The notes: generated by a model not told the origin, from the sequence alone. A DNA stretch of 61,149 bases from JAWXCM01 sp034408745 (GCA_034408745.1 JAWXCM010000251.1:1-61149); one strand, 5' to 3'; positions 41,659-51,660 are shown, numbered from the stretch's first letter. Translations and numbers: made by a program.

Positions 41659-44600
41659 GAGCCTGTTGCCTCCGTTCGGCGGCGCGACGCGCGGGCGCGT
41701 TTGGGTGTCGAGGGCCGCCATTGTTTCAGATCGTCTTCCGTGATGGTCCACTCGGCGAGTTCCCCGCGGAGGAACTCATCGAGCATGGGGGCGAGGTCCG
41801 CATGCCATTGCCAGAGCCAGGGCATGAGTTCGCGCACTCCGGCGAGCACTGGCAGGAGCCGGTCGCGCTCCCAGCCCTGGTCCGCCCGCATGTAGGTGTA
41901 GTAGCCGGCGAGCGCGCGGGCCTGGTCGCCGTGATCGAAGCCGGCCCAGGCGACGACAGGCGTTGGGTCCGTATCGCGTCCGAGGCCGGGGTAGAGGATG
42001 AAGCGTTCCTTCGGTACGTCGAGCTTGCCTCGGAGGCGCCATGCGGGTCCGGTGACGAAATCCTTGCGTTCGTACTTAGGCGGCACCGGGATGTCACCGA
42101 CGGCTTCGCCTTTATCTTCGCGGCGCTGGAGGTCCCAGGTGCGCTCCCACTGTTCGCGCTTGCGCAGACCGGAGTCGGCGTAGCGCAGTACGGGGAGGAA
42201 CGGGACGGCTTCGTCGAGCACGAGTTCTCCGACGAGCGTGGAGAGGTCGCGGTCATCGCGTCCGGCGTAGATGGCTGCCACGGAGCGGAAGTCGGCGTCC
42301 TGGCGAACTCGGTCGGTGAGGCGTTCGACGGAGAGGAGTTCGGGCTCTTCGCGGGACCAGATGGTTTCCGATTCGAGGCGGTCGAGAAGCCATGAGCGGA
42401 GCGCGTCCTGTTCGAGTTCATCCCACTTCGGGAGGTTCCAGCGGCGTTTGTACTCGGGTTGCTCGATGAGGGCGATATCGCGGTCCGCGGCGATGCGGTC
42501 GAGGCGGCGCTGTACGAGGTTGCGGTATGGCTCGGGCCAGTGCGCGGGGATCTGGGCGTGGGGCTTGGAGCCGTGGCGATCGAACCACGCGGTCTCGAGT
42601 TCGGGGTCGCGGGCCATGACGATTTCGAAGGCTCGCTGGCCGAGCTCGATTTCGGGGACCTGGTCGATGGGGAGCGTGAGGGACTCGTCGATGAGGCCGT
42701 AGAGGTGATAGACGTGCCAGTCGAGTTCTTCCTGGAGCGCGATCATGCGGCGGAGGAGCAAAGCGGCGCGGTGACGCGCCGCTTCGAGGCGCTCGCGGGT
42801 GGGCGTTCCGGATTTGATGAGGTTGGCGGGGAGCAGGGTGGTGCGTTCGTCTGCTGCGGCCTGGATGGCTGTCGCTAGTTCGGTCGGTCGTCCCGCTGGC
42901 AGGGGAAGTTGGCCGACTTTGGTGGAATCGAACGCAAAATAGACTTCCCACATGTTTTTGCGGATACGAGCTCCATCACCACCTACATGGTCGCCACCTT
43001 TAGGGAAGCAGACTTGGCGAAGCCAGAAGCAGGCGCACGAGGAATTCAGGATGCCGAGGAGATCAACGTGCTGAGGCTTGGTGGCATTTGCCCCCAGCTT
43101 TATCACAGGCGCTGTCTGTTTGAAGATGCTCGCGCTGCAATCGAGGACGAAGTGGTTGTGAGTGGCAACTTCGCCATACGCAATTTTCAAAGCCGGGACT
43201 GACGCAATGAAACCAAGTTCACACCAGTGGAGCCCGCGATTCTCCTGTGTCTTTCCGAACCAAATCCTCTTTCTGAGGCCAGTTCGCCATCGCCAAAGCG
43301 GTCGTTCCAACCGCTGAGCCTCATGCATCGAGCGAGGGACCACTCCGAGTTGCCCCGGAGTCGAATGCCATTCACGAAGTCCCGCACCCTCGACAGCGAG
43401 CACCAGTTCCTGCGGAGCTACCGAGTTTCTCCGAAAATAATCTCCCGCCAGGATAACATCGTCCTCCAGCGTTACCACATGAATTGCGGTGGTTGCCTCC
43501 GAACGGAGAGGACTTCCAGCGTCATCAAGGATCTCCTTAAGTTCGGCTGCACCTCCACCGCCAATCGACCACGGGTGATGATGGAACCCCGTTCGTTCCG
43601 CGTCCGCAACGCTTACCCATCGGTCGGATGCTCCTGGCTGATCCACCAGACGTGAAATAGCGGACCAAACCACAGCTTTCGAAGGATCTACCGGGATTCC
43701 GGTTTCGCCTCGAATACCGCGCACCGCGCGAATTACGTCCGACACTGGGCCGCGGTTCCGTCCAAGCAGGATCGCGGTTGGCGTCCCGTGTCCTGGCAAA
43801 TAAACACCTGAGGTATCGATGACATGAGTCACGTCCCATTTGAGTAGGCACGTTTGAACCAGCTTTTTTCCGAAGCTGCGTTTCATAAAGGCGTTTGAGG
43901 TAATCATGCCAACATATGCATGAGAGACTGAGAGATGAAAAAACAACTCTGTGAAGGGAACGCTTATCTGGTATTTTCCTGAGCAGGACCTGTAAAGCTG
44001 GCGATATTTGAGTCTCAGCGCCGGATCCTCAACATTAATATAAGGTGGGTTGCCGACCACTGTGTGGTACCGCTGCTCCTGCAAGATCCGACGGATTGCT
44101 TCCGGTTCTTCTACATCACTCGCGAGCATGGCGGGGTCGAGCATGGCCTTAGCTCCGAACAGCAGTGAGTCCGCGGCCACGATGCTGAACTGCCAGTTGT
44201 ACGCTTCGCTCAGCCGCTCGATGCCGCATGCCTTCACCGCTGCGATCAACAGTCGAAAGCGCGCGACGGCCACCGCGAAGGGATTCAAGTCGACGCCGCA
44301 GACCGAGTCGAGTGCTCGCTGCGCGAGCACGGACACCTCGGTTCCTGGCTCCTCGATGGTCCAGCGACGGAACAGCCGGTCGAAGGCTGCGAGCAGGAAG
44401 TGGCCACTCCCACATGCCGGGTCCATCAGTCGGAAATCCTTCAGCCCGAATTCCTTCAGGGCAGGCTCCAATGTACGGTCGAGGATGAAGTCCACGACGA
44501 AGTCCGGCGTCTGCAGGAGCGCGTATCGCTTGCGCGCCGACTCCGAGATGTCCTGATAGAGATCGCCAAGGAACCGCGTCGATTCCACTGTATCCGCGAA

Positions 44601-45092
44601 GTCGTGGAATGTTCCGTCCGCCGCGGTGTCGCGGAAGAAATCGAGCAGCCTGCGGGCTACGGTTCCGGTCGGAGCCAGGGCGAACAGCGGATTGTGTGCA
44701 CGGTCGAAGAGACCGCCGACGCCGGGCAGCGCCGCCACATCGGCGAATGCGAGTTCCAGGTACTCGCGATCATCTCGGTGCGCTCCCTTGTGCAACAGAT
44801 CCTGGTAACGGTCGCGGGCATTGCGAATCCAGCGCTCGGCGATCAGCTCGTTGTCTTCGAGAAATCGCACGAACACACAGGCAAGCAACCACGCAACGGC
44901 AGCCTGCGTGATCTCGCCTTCGCGCCATGTCTCGTAGGAGGCTCCGGTGCGCCCACCGGCACGAGCCTTGTCGTAGCGCTCGCGAAACGCAGTATCGAGT
45001 ACCGGCTCGTCTGTGAAGCGAAGGCGCATGTCGTCTTCGAGCACGGGTACCAGGCGCTTCAGGTCGGCCAGAAGCCTGGCGGTATCGATCAT
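41655..45092 (-). CDS. pglX: BREX type 2 adenine methyltransferase PglX
   Basis: This is a 1,145-residue N6-adenine DNA methyltransferase that should mark host DNA. The SAM site is LMDPACGSGHFLLAAFDRLF (about 222-240) and the catalytic motif is VVGNPPYINVEDP (about 350). The middle part (NSSCACFWLRQVCFPKGGDH) belongs to the target recognition region, and the C-terminal 400 residues are charged and family-specific. Length matches Pgl-type PglX. It lies between the kinase PglW and the ATPase PglY with 4-bp overlaps on both sides. No frameshift or homopolymer phase switch was seen. Confidence 0.95.
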   Translation of the reverse strand: MIDTARLLADLKRLVPVLEDDMRLRFTDEPVLDTAFRERYDKARAGGRTGASYETWREGEITQAAVAWLLACVFVRFLEDNELIAERWIRNARDRYQDLLHKGAHRDDREYLELAFADVAALPGVGGLFDRAHNPLFALAPTGTVARRLLDFFRDTAADGTFHDFADTVESTRFLGDLYQDISESARKRYALLQTPDFVVDFILDRTLEPALKEFGLKDFRLMDPACGSGHFLLAAFDRLFRRWTIEEPGTEVSVLAQRALDSVCGVDLNPFAVAVARFRLLIAAVKACGIERLSEAYNWQFSIVAADSLLFGAKAMLDPAMLASDVEEPEAIRRILQEQRYHTVVGNPPYINVEDPALRLKYRQLYRSCSGKYQISVPFTELFFHLSVSHAYVGMITSNAFMKRSFGKKLVQTCLLKWDVTHVIDTSGVYLPGHGTPTAILLGRNRGPVSDVIRAVRGIRGETGIPVDPSKAVVWSAISRLVDQPGASDRWVSVADAERTGFHHHPWSIGGGGAAELKEILDDAGSPLRSEATTAIHVVTLEDDVILAGDYFRRNSVAPQELVLAVEGAGLREWHSTPGQLGVVPRSMHEAQRLERPLWRWRTGLRKRIWFGKTQENRGLHWCELGFIASVPALKIAYGEVATHNHFVLDCSASIFKQTAPVIKLGANATKPQHVDLLGILNSSCACFWLRQVCFPKGGDHVGGDGARIRKNMWEVYFAFDSTKVGQLPLPAGRPTELATAIQAAADERTTLLPANLIKSGTPTRERLEAARHRAALLLRRMIALQEELDWHVYHLYGLIDESLTLPIDQVPEIELGQRAFEIVMARDPELETAWFDRHGSKPHAQIPAHWPEPYRNLVQRRLDRIAADRDIALIEQPEYKRRWNLPKWDELEQDALRSWLLDRLESETIWSREEPELLSVERLTDRVRQDADFRSVAAIYAGRDDRDLSTLVGELVLDEAVPFLPVLRYADSGLRKREQWERTWDLQRREDKGEAVGDIPVPPKYERKDFVTGPAWRLRGKLDVPKERFILYPGLGRDTDPTPVVAWAGFDHGDQARALAGYYTYMRADQGWERDRLLPVLAGVRELMPWLWQWHADLAPMLDEFLRGELAEWTITEDDLKQWRPSTPKRARASRRRTEATGS

Positions 45093-48000
45093 GCGTTCAC
45101 TTCCTGTGTGAGGATCCTGCGCTGTTTCTTAAACCAGTAGGGAGAGAGCCAGACCCGCTGTGCCTCACTCAGCGTGGGCACCACCGCCTCATCAATGGCC
45201 GGTTGGGGCAGACGCCGGCCGGGGGCAACCAGCCACAGGGCGAGTCCGCCGTTCTCGCGAAGGCGGTCGAGACGTTCGGTGAGTTTGAATCTGCCCAACA
45301 GCCCGGGGAAGGTCAGGAGTGTCGGGCTGGTGCGCGCGAGTATGCGGGCTTCGACCCGGTCGTACGCCTCGCGGCCGAGCTCCTGGAGGTTGGGCCGGTC
45401 GGGGTGGCCGTCGGCGTCGGCGGCGAGAATCAGGTTCCAGTCGATCTGATTGACGGTGGCGACCTCGCGCATCTCGGCCAGCATGGCGCGGTCCAGATCC
45501 AGTTCCGCGAGCCCGAAACGCTCAGTGAGCCACCGGCCGGCTTCGAGCGCGTTTTCCGGCAGTACGGTCACCACCAGCCAGGATCCCGGACGCAGGGAAT
45601 TGCCGAACACCCGCTCGACTGCAGAGGCGTGCTCGAAGTCCTCACGCTCGTTCGCCGGAATGGCGTCCCACTCGTCTCTCCACTGCGTGCGCCGGTACTG
45701 TACGACGGTGGTCGGCTCGGTTGCGGCCGGTTTGGGAGCGCGATAGGCGGAGGCTGCAGCATCCCATTCGAGGTCGAGGCTGGCGCCGTGGAGCAGTTCG
45801 GTGAGGGCCGGCGGGTTGGGAAGTGGTTCGGCTTCGGGGTAGCGGTCGGCGACACGCTTGCGGATATCGGACGGGGTGAGCTGGTCGGCTCCGGCGAGGG
45901 CTGCGGCGGAGAGCTGGAGGGATTGCGCGGCGGGCATGCCCTTCGGGTAGAGCTCGAGGCGCGGGGAGACGGCGACGCCGCCGAGGGTCGCGGCCAGGTA
46001 TACGAGGCGGGCGTCGGCGGGGGGCGTCATGGCCTCAGGCAGGTGGACGGCGCGAAGGGTTTCGAGCACGCGGGCGGGGGACGGCAACGATTCGGCGGTG
46101 GCGAGGCTGCGGGCTGCGATGGCGAGGGACTCAGCCCAGGTGGCTACGGATTCGGCGCCCGCCCTGAGGATGAGCACGCCGGAGCCGCAGCGACGCTCGA
46201 TGAAGTCGGGGGCGTCGAGCGCGGACTCCGCTTCGACCGCGGCCCGGAGGACGGCGGCAGCTCGGCGAAGTCGGACGGGACCCTCGGCGGAGGAGCCGCG
46301 CGTCGCGAGCAGGAGCTGGGCGAGTTCGGAGGTTTCGATGTAGCCGCTGTGGGTGTCGAGGAGCTCGGCTATTACCTTCCGAATACCGGTGAGGGACGGG
46401 GTACGTTTCCAACGCTCGCGGGCTTTGGTGAGGATCTGGCTAATCTGCTGACGGGATCTGGCGCCGACGATGTCAGCCTGACGAGGCCACAGAAGCGGCC
46501 GGTTCTCCGCTGAGCCTGCCGCCGCGGCGGCGAGATCGAGAAGCGCGGCGGTGATGTCGCGTTCCACGGTGGCACGGGGGGAGCGCGGGAGGAGTTCGGC
46601 GGCAATCGCGTCGATGCTCGCTTCGGCGGCTGTGTCCGGGCTGGCGGGGCCGGGCTGCTCGGCGGAGGATGGCTCGGGTGCCTGGGGGAAGCGAACTCGC
46701 AGGTCGCTGAGCAGCTCGACAATTTCTTTGCGCGTCTTGTTGCCTACGCCGCGGAGATGGCGGAAGTGCATCACCGGGACGCGGAGGAGCGCGCCGACGG
46801 TGTGGATACTTTCGCGGTCGAGGACGTTCTCGGCTCGGGTGGACAGACCGAGGGTCATGACGGGCGTGTCTGGGGTGGCGGTGCTGAGGGCTCGGTTCCG
46901 TTCACTGGGATCGGGCAGGTGCGATTCGGAGGAACCGGTGTCTGTGAAGGCGCTGTGCCAGGCGAAGCCCATGTCCTCGGCTGAGGCGTAGCGGGCGGCA
47001 GGGGACGGGCGGAATGCGCGCTCGAAGAAGCGGGCAAGGGTCTCGCGTACCGGGGCGTCGATGAGGTTGGGCTCGATGGTGGCCTCGCCTGCGGTTGGGT
47101 CTGTCCAGCGGGGCAAGGCTCCGGTCGCCATCTCGTAGAGGATCAGCGCGGCGGAGAAGCGGTCGGCGTGGGAGTCCCAGCGCTTGCGGCTAAGGAGGTA
47201 CGGCTCGCGGTACTGGGGCGTGCCGGCCTGGACGTGTTCGAGCGGCAGACGGGAGAGGGAGAAGTCGAAGAGCTTGAGGCGATACTCCTTGTTCTTGCCG
47301 TACTGGTGCACGCCGATGTTGTCGGGCTTGAGGTCGCGGTGGGGGATGCCGAGGTCTTCGAGGTGGCTGAGTGCGTTCAGGAGGTCGTGGCCGAAGCGGC
47401 CGAGGAGATCGAGCGAGAGACGGCCCTGGTCTCGGAGCCAGCCGGCGAGGGTGGATTCGCCGGCGCGGTCCATCAGGAAGCCGGCGTGGCCGCTGAAGTC
47501 GAGGATTTCGCTCTGGGGCTTGACGATGAAGGGGTGGTCGAGCTGGCGGAGAGTTTCGAGCTCAGAGCGAAGGCGCTCCGTGTGTTCGGGACGCAGGGCG
47601 AGCTTGAGGACGTAGTCGCGGTCGTCCTTCTGGACGAGGAAGGCGGTTGCGGTGCTGCCGGAGCCGAGTCGCTGACGGACGGTGAGGTTGCCGGGCAGTC
47701 GCACGCCGGGCCGGATTTCGCCTGGGTCGGTGACGTAGGCCTCGGTAGCGGGGCGGGTCCACTCTTCTTCGAATTTGCTGAGGGCGTCGAGGAACTCATC
47801 GACTGAGTCGAGGCGCAGGTCCACATTGGGGTCGGTGGCGGCGCGAACCAGGAGTTGCAGGCTTTCCGAGGCGGCGTCGAGGACGGCGGGCAGCGGGAGA
47901 CCGCGGTGCTCGGCCAGCAGCTTGTACAGTTCGTGCAGGTTGGCTGCGGGGGGCTGGTTGGTGAAGATGGAGAACGCGAGGGCGCCGAGGGAGAAGATGT

Positions 48001-49225
48001 CCATCGACTCGGTGCGGGTGTGCGGGTTGGAGACGGCCTCGGGCGCGAGGTAGACGGCCGATGTGGGTTCGAGGAACTCGCGCGGATCCACGGTGAGGGA
48101 GCTGCGACGGGTGTCGCCGCTGGTGGAACCGGGTAGTTCGCGGCCGGCCTGCCAGTTGAATATGCGGAGGCGAGGGCGGTCGTCAGCCGTTGTGACGAGG
48201 ATGCACTCGGGGCTGAGGGCTCGGTGGACGATGCGCCGGCCGTGGGCGTACCGCAGGGCGTCGGCGATCTGGCGGACGAGGTCGAGGCGGGTGTCGAGGG
48301 TGAGGGAGGCGCCATGCTCGCGCAGGTAGAAGTCGAGGCGCTTTTCGCCGGGCTCGTGTTGGAAGAGGAGGGCGGGGCCCAGTTCGTGCTCGGTGTAGCC
48401 TGTGACTTCGAGGATGCCGGGGTGCTTGAGGCTGCGGAGGATTTCGTATTCGCGCGTGGCGGCCGATTTGACGACGCGGTGGTCCACCGGGGGCTGGACG
48501 GCGTAGTTGTAGATGCGAACGCGGCGCAGGTCGGCCTTGATGCTCGCGTGTTCGGCGGAGAAGTCCTGCCATGCTCCGTCGCGACCTTCGCCGAGAAGGG
48601 TCTTAAATTTGTAGTCGCCCACGGTGCGCATCCGCTGCGACTGACGGATCCCGGCGTTGTTCAGGGCATCCTGGAAGGCTCGGATGAAGCGGCGGTCGGT
48701 GAGGTGCTTTGGGTCGGGGTCGAGGCCGAGGGCTTTGCGGGATTTCAGCGCGGCGATGATGCTGCTGCGTGTGCAGAGGCGGATACGGTCGGAGTCGGGG
48801 ATTCGGACGCTGATGTCGGGGTCCGAGACGAAGATGAGCGTATCGATGTAGAAGTGGTGCTTCGGGGTGAAGGGCTTCTTATGCAAGAGCAGGGACTTCA
48901 GCCTCTTGGCCTTCCGCTCGGCCAGGATGAGCGGGTTGTCCATTGAGGAGCGGCGGCCGCCGGGCATGTCGAAGGTCCAGCTGCCGCGGTCGCCGGAGAG
49001 TGCTCCGGGGTGGCTCTTGATTTCGACGAGGAACACGCCTTGTGGGGTCAGGATCAGGGCATCGACTTCGTTGACGGTGCCATCGTCGGCGATGAAGCTG
49101 AAGTTGGTCCAGGCGCGGTAGGTGTCGAGGTCCGGGAGCTGGCCTCGGAGGTACTCGAGCGCGTCGCGTTCCCAGGGGAATTCGGAGCCGGACACACGAA
49201 TCCAGCGCTGGTCAGAAAGAGCCAT
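45089..49225 (-). CDS. pglW: BREX type 2 Ser/Thr kinase PglW (NERD, pseudokinase, kinase, helix-hairpin-helix)
   Basis: This is a 1,378-residue protein and the first gene of the operon. Residues about 10-115 are a NERD nuclease-like domain (GTVNEVDALILTPQG, VFLVEIKSHPG). Residues about 240-470 look like a protein kinase, but the catalytic loop reads HRALSPECI and the DFG position reads IFNWQ, so this copy should be inactive. Residues about 520-770 are a second kinase with HRDLKPDNIGV and LFDFSLSRL, which looks active. Residues about 805-865 resemble an RNA polymerase alpha C-terminal domain or HhH (LSTRAENVLDRESIHTVGAL, then HLRGVGNKTRKEIVELL). The last 500 residues are not recognised. In Pgl systems this kinase probably signals phage attack to the other parts. 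Confidence 0.93.
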   Translation of the reverse strand: MALSDQRWIRVSGSEFPWERDALEYLRGQLPDLDTYRAWTNFSFIADDGTVNEVDALILTPQGVFLVEIKSHPGALSGDRGSWTFDMPGGRRSSMDNPLILAERKAKRLKSLLLHKKPFTPKHHFYIDTLIFVSDPDISVRIPDSDRIRLCTRSSIIAALKSRKALGLDPDPKHLTDRRFIRAFQDALNNAGIRQSQRMRTVGDYKFKTLLGEGRDGAWQDFSAEHASIKADLRRVRIYNYAVQPPVDHRVVKSAATREYEILRSLKHPGILEVTGYTEHELGPALLFQHEPGEKRLDFYLREHGASLTLDTRLDLVRQIADALRYAHGRRIVHRALSPECILVTTADDRPRLRIFNWQAGRELPGSTSGDTRRSSLTVDPREFLEPTSAVYLAPEAVSNPHTRTESMDIFSLGALAFSIFTNQPPAANLHELYKLLAEHRGLPLPAVLDAASESLQLLVRAATDPNVDLRLDSVDEFLDALSKFEEEWTRPATEAYVTDPGEIRPGVRLPGNLTVRQRLGSGSTATAFLVQKDDRDYVLKLALRPEHTERLRSELETLRQLDHPFIVKPQSEILDFSGHAGFLMDRAGESTLAGWLRDQGRLSLDLLGRFGHDLLNALSHLEDLGIPHRDLKPDNIGVHQYGKNKEYRLKLFDFSLSRLPLEHVQAGTPQYREPYLLSRKRWDSHADRFSAALILYEMATGALPRWTDPTAGEATIEPNLIDAPVRETLARFFERAFRPSPAARYASAEDMGFAWHSAFTDTGSSESHLPDPSERNRALSTATPDTPVMTLGLSTRAENVLDRESIHTVGALLRVPVMHFRHLRGVGNKTRKEIVELLSDLRVRFPQAPEPSSAEQPGPASPDTAAEASIDAIAAELLPRSPRATVERDITAALLDLAAAAAGSAENRPLLWPRQADIVGARSRQQISQILTKARERWKRTPSLTGIRKVIAELLDTHSGYIETSELAQLLLATRGSSAEGPVRLRRAAAVLRAAVEAESALDAPDFIERRCGSGVLILRAGAESVATWAESLAIAARSLATAESLPSPARVLETLRAVHLPEAMTPPADARLVYLAATLGGVAVSPRLELYPKGMPAAQSLQLSAAALAGADQLTPSDIRKRVADRYPEAEPLPNPPALTELLHGASLDLEWDAAASAYRAPKPAATEPTTVVQYRRTQWRDEWDAIPANEREDFEHASAVERVFGNSLRPGSWLVVTVLPENALEAGRWLTERFGLAELDLDRAMLAEMREVATVNQIDWNLILAADADGHPDRPNLQELGREAYDRVEARILARTSPTLLTFPGLLGRFKLTERLDRLRENGGLALWLVAPGRRLPQPAIDEAVVPTLSEAQRVWLSPYWFKKQRRILTQEVNA

Positions 49226-49542
49226 ATGACTGTGGGTCAGCTTCCACTATATAGGTCGGCTGGCGGCGGCTGGAATTTTAGATTTCGTATTGAGTTTTGA
49301 GGGTATCGCGGTCAGGGGCGTTCCCAAATCCACCAACCGACCGTATAAAATACAAGCTCGATATGGCAAGCAGCGAATCGGCCAGATGAGCCTGGGAAAC
49401 TCGAAGAATTGTTCATGCGATCAGCATTCGACAGCCATGGGCAGAGCTCATCGTGCGTAGTGTCAAGGTTAGAGGTTTGGTTTGGGCATCGGAATCGGAA
49501 CCTGATCTCAATCAAGACCGGCTCAAGCAATACGAAATCACT
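49226..49542 (-). promoter_or_regulatory. Promoter region of the BREX operon
   Basis: This 317-bp gap lies between the pglW start and the end of the regulator gene. On the minus strand CTATATAGT (TATATA at 49248-49253) sits about 23 bp before the pglW ATG and is the best -10-like element; the -35 is poor (TTCCAG). The stretch 49262-49400 is AT-richer than its surroundings. No other gene or repeat is supported here. Confidence 0.35.
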
Positions 49543-51660
49543 TCAGTGGGTAAGCTCGATCGAGAAAATCTCTTGCGTGCTGAGGTCGCGCACGAGCAGA
49601 GGCCGCTGATCCGGCGTGAGGCCCAACCATCGGCCGAATGTCGAGCCAGGCTGACGAACACCAACCAGGCTCGCGACCAGCGAGACTTTCCCGGTCAGAG
49701 AAATCGACTGAATAGAGGGGAAGCTCAAGTCCGGATCGAGATAGATGATTCGTTTGCTGTCAGCCATCCAATTTGGAAATCCAGCTCGCGCCGTCGTGAG
49801 CACTTTGCGGGTTACCCGAATGGGATCGTAAAGGACGAGCCGAAAGCTCTCGGCGTCAATTGCGGCAATGTACCGGCCATCTGGCGACCAAGCCGGAGAA
49901 AACAGTCCGGTGGAGCGTTCGAGGACTCTGACTGAGCCGGATACGACATCCGCCACCGAGAGATTGATTTGATCCGGGTTCTCCAGCACAGGAATGCGCC
50001 CAAAAACAATCTGCTGCCCACCAGGAGCCCACGACGGGGTATTCTGATTCAATGAATCTGGATGAATGAGGCGCAGCCCCGTCCCCTTTGCTGACATTAC
50101 CGCGATGTTCCATGGGCCTGAGGCGCTCTTGAGCATAAAAGCGACCTGTTGCCCGTCGGCAGACCAAACAGGAACGGCCGCACGTTCCCCCGGACGAGCA
50201 ACCCGCGACACTGACCCGGACGTGTCCCGCAGCCACAGCGCTCCGTCGGGTGATGTGGAATAGACCAGTGTCCCGTCGGGTGCGATTGCAGCAGTCTCAA
50301 CGGAACCCTCCGCGAGTAGTACCACCGGTTTGCGGGTTTGCTGGTCTATGTAGACCAGTTCTGTGCGGCTAAGGGCAGCGCGAACAAGTAAGCGTCCATC
50401 GGCTGCAACCGCGGGTCCCCTGTAGCTGACGGGTCCAGTCGTAAGCTGCTGTTCGTTCCTCGCTCCGTCAGGCTGGACCCACAGAGTGTGAGTTCCGCTT
50501 TGGACCGCAGAGTAGAAGAAGCGTCCATGAGCATCCCACATGCCGCAACAACCGTTGAGTGATTTTGATCCGTTGCCTACAACCTGGCTCAGAGCGCTAC
50601 CGTCCAGCCTTACTTCCCAAATTGAGTTCACCTGGGTACGTGCATCGGTAGCAGTAAATCGAAGCCGCGAACTGTCTGGTTTCCAGCGGACCCACCACAG
50701 GTAGTGGTTCGGAAGAAGTGTAATCCGTCTGTGTGTGCCGGCCACCAAATCAACAAGGAATAACTCGGGACCTCGAGCAACGGCGACCCTCATTCCTCCA
50801 GGTGCGAACGCGCCGTCGAAGCCGGTGACTGGCAATTTCCTCGAACGCCCGTCCGGTTCAACAAGAGACAGCTCGCTATAGTCGTCGAATGACCCTGTCA
50901 CGCTCCGAATGAGCAGGTTACCGTGTTGAGAATCCGCATCACAGATATAGGGATTCTTGACGGGTAGTTCGACGCGTGTCGCGGGGCCCCCTCGAGAAGC
51001 GATTCGCAAGACGGAGTACTGGCCCCCTACCACCTCGTTGAAATACGTGACTGCGGTAGTGGGAAGGACAGGAGACAGCTTCGGATTCCCGGTAAAAGTG
51101 AGCTGGGTTACTGACCCCACTCGGAGGTTCGGGTTCGACCGTCTGCTGCTGCGCCATATCTCAAACGTTGCAAACGCACTTAGGCCGATCGTAAGCATCG
51201 CAACAGCAATGAAGAGAGTGTGCCTCGTTATTAAGGAAGCACCATTTCTGGCTGAGGCTTCTGAGACTATTGCCCCGCTCCGATCATCAGAAACTGCCTG
51301 ATGAAGCGGACGTCGGGCAGCGACTTCCAGGACCTGAGGATCCAAGTCATCCTCGGAGTTCAACTCTACGGTATTTCGCAAAGAAGTTGCCGGGTGACTG
51401 GCATCCGTGCCCGTCGGCAGGTCGACGGGTGCGCTTTCCAAACCTAGAAATTCTAGTTGCCAGCGATCCAAATCAGCAGAAAAAGCGTAAACACGACCAC
51501 GCTGCCCCGGCGTACGCCGGATGGGAAGGTTGGCGTCCCTTTCCCGTGCCTGGGCAGTGCCGACGGCCACCCCAAGATAAGCAGCAATGTCTTTCCAACC
51601 TTCTAAGGTTCCACCATGATCCCGCTGAGACATAGTTTTCGGCAGGTTGTCGCTTTTCAC
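49543..51660 (-). CDS. Membrane-tethered HTH regulator with beta-propeller sensor
   Basis: This is a 705-residue one-component regulator. Residues about 20-70 hold a MerR/excisionase-like helix-turn-helix (GWKDIAAYLGVAVGTAQARE, then NLPIRRTPGQRGRVYAFSAD). Residues about 75-145 are a linker. One membrane helix lies at about 146-168 (TLFIAVAMLTIGLSAFATFE). Residues about 185-700 are TolB/WD40-like blades (VPVWSADGQQVAF, TPSWAPGGQQIVFG, SPAWSPDGRYIAA). The protein would sense something outside with the propeller and act on DNA inside, like ToxR or CadC. It is divergent from the giant YD-repeat gene, with phased repeats between them. What it senses is unknown. Confidence 0.85.
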   Translation of the reverse strand: MKSDNLPKTMSQRDHGGTLEGWKDIAAYLGVAVGTAQARERDANLPIRRTPGQRGRVYAFSADLDRWQLEFLGLESAPVDLPTGTDASHPATSLRNTVELNSEDDLDPQVLEVAARRPLHQAVSDDRSGAIVSEASARNGASLITRHTLFIAVAMLTIGLSAFATFEIWRSSRRSNPNLRVGSVTQLTFTGNPKLSPVLPTTAVTYFNEVVGGQYSVLRIASRGGPATRVELPVKNPYICDADSQHGNLLIRSVTGSFDDYSELSLVEPDGRSRKLPVTGFDGAFAPGGMRVAVARGPELFLVDLVAGTHRRITLLPNHYLWWVRWKPDSSRLRFTATDARTQVNSIWEVRLDGSALSQVVGNGSKSLNGCCGMWDAHGRFFYSAVQSGTHTLWVQPDGARNEQQLTTGPVSYRGPAVAADGRLLVRAALSRTELVYIDQQTRKPVVLLAEGSVETAAIAPDGTLVYSTSPDGALWLRDTSGSVSRVARPGERAAVPVWSADGQQVAFMLKSASGPWNIAVMSAKGTGLRLIHPDSLNQNTPSWAPGGQQIVFGRIPVLENPDQINLSVADVVSGSVRVLERSTGLFSPAWSPDGRYIAAIDAESFRLVLYDPIRVTRKVLTTARAGFPNWMADSKRIIYLDPDLSFPSIQSISLTGKVSLVASLVGVRQPGSTFGRWLGLTPDQRPLLVRDLSTQEIFSIELTH

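Noticed and set aside
39448..41895. Open frame of about 815 codons on the plus strand
   Set aside because: It is fully antisense to pglY and the end of pglX, which carry clear motifs. Long antisense frames arise in GC-rich coding DNA, and this one has no recognisable domain.
41655..45092. Phase-variable tract in pglX
   Set aside because: Some Pgl methylases switch by homopolymer slippage, but I saw no long G or C run in this gene.
49226..49542. Far attachment site of the island at the left end of the BREX operon
   Set aside because: I saw no copy of the tRNA-Pro 3' end or of the TGTACCA pair here.
49543..51660. The HTH regulator as a BREX regulator
   Set aside because: It is on the same strand upstream of pglW, but 317 bp away, and its propeller architecture and the phased repeats point to the divergent YD-repeat gene instead. 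A role in BREX cannot be excluded.
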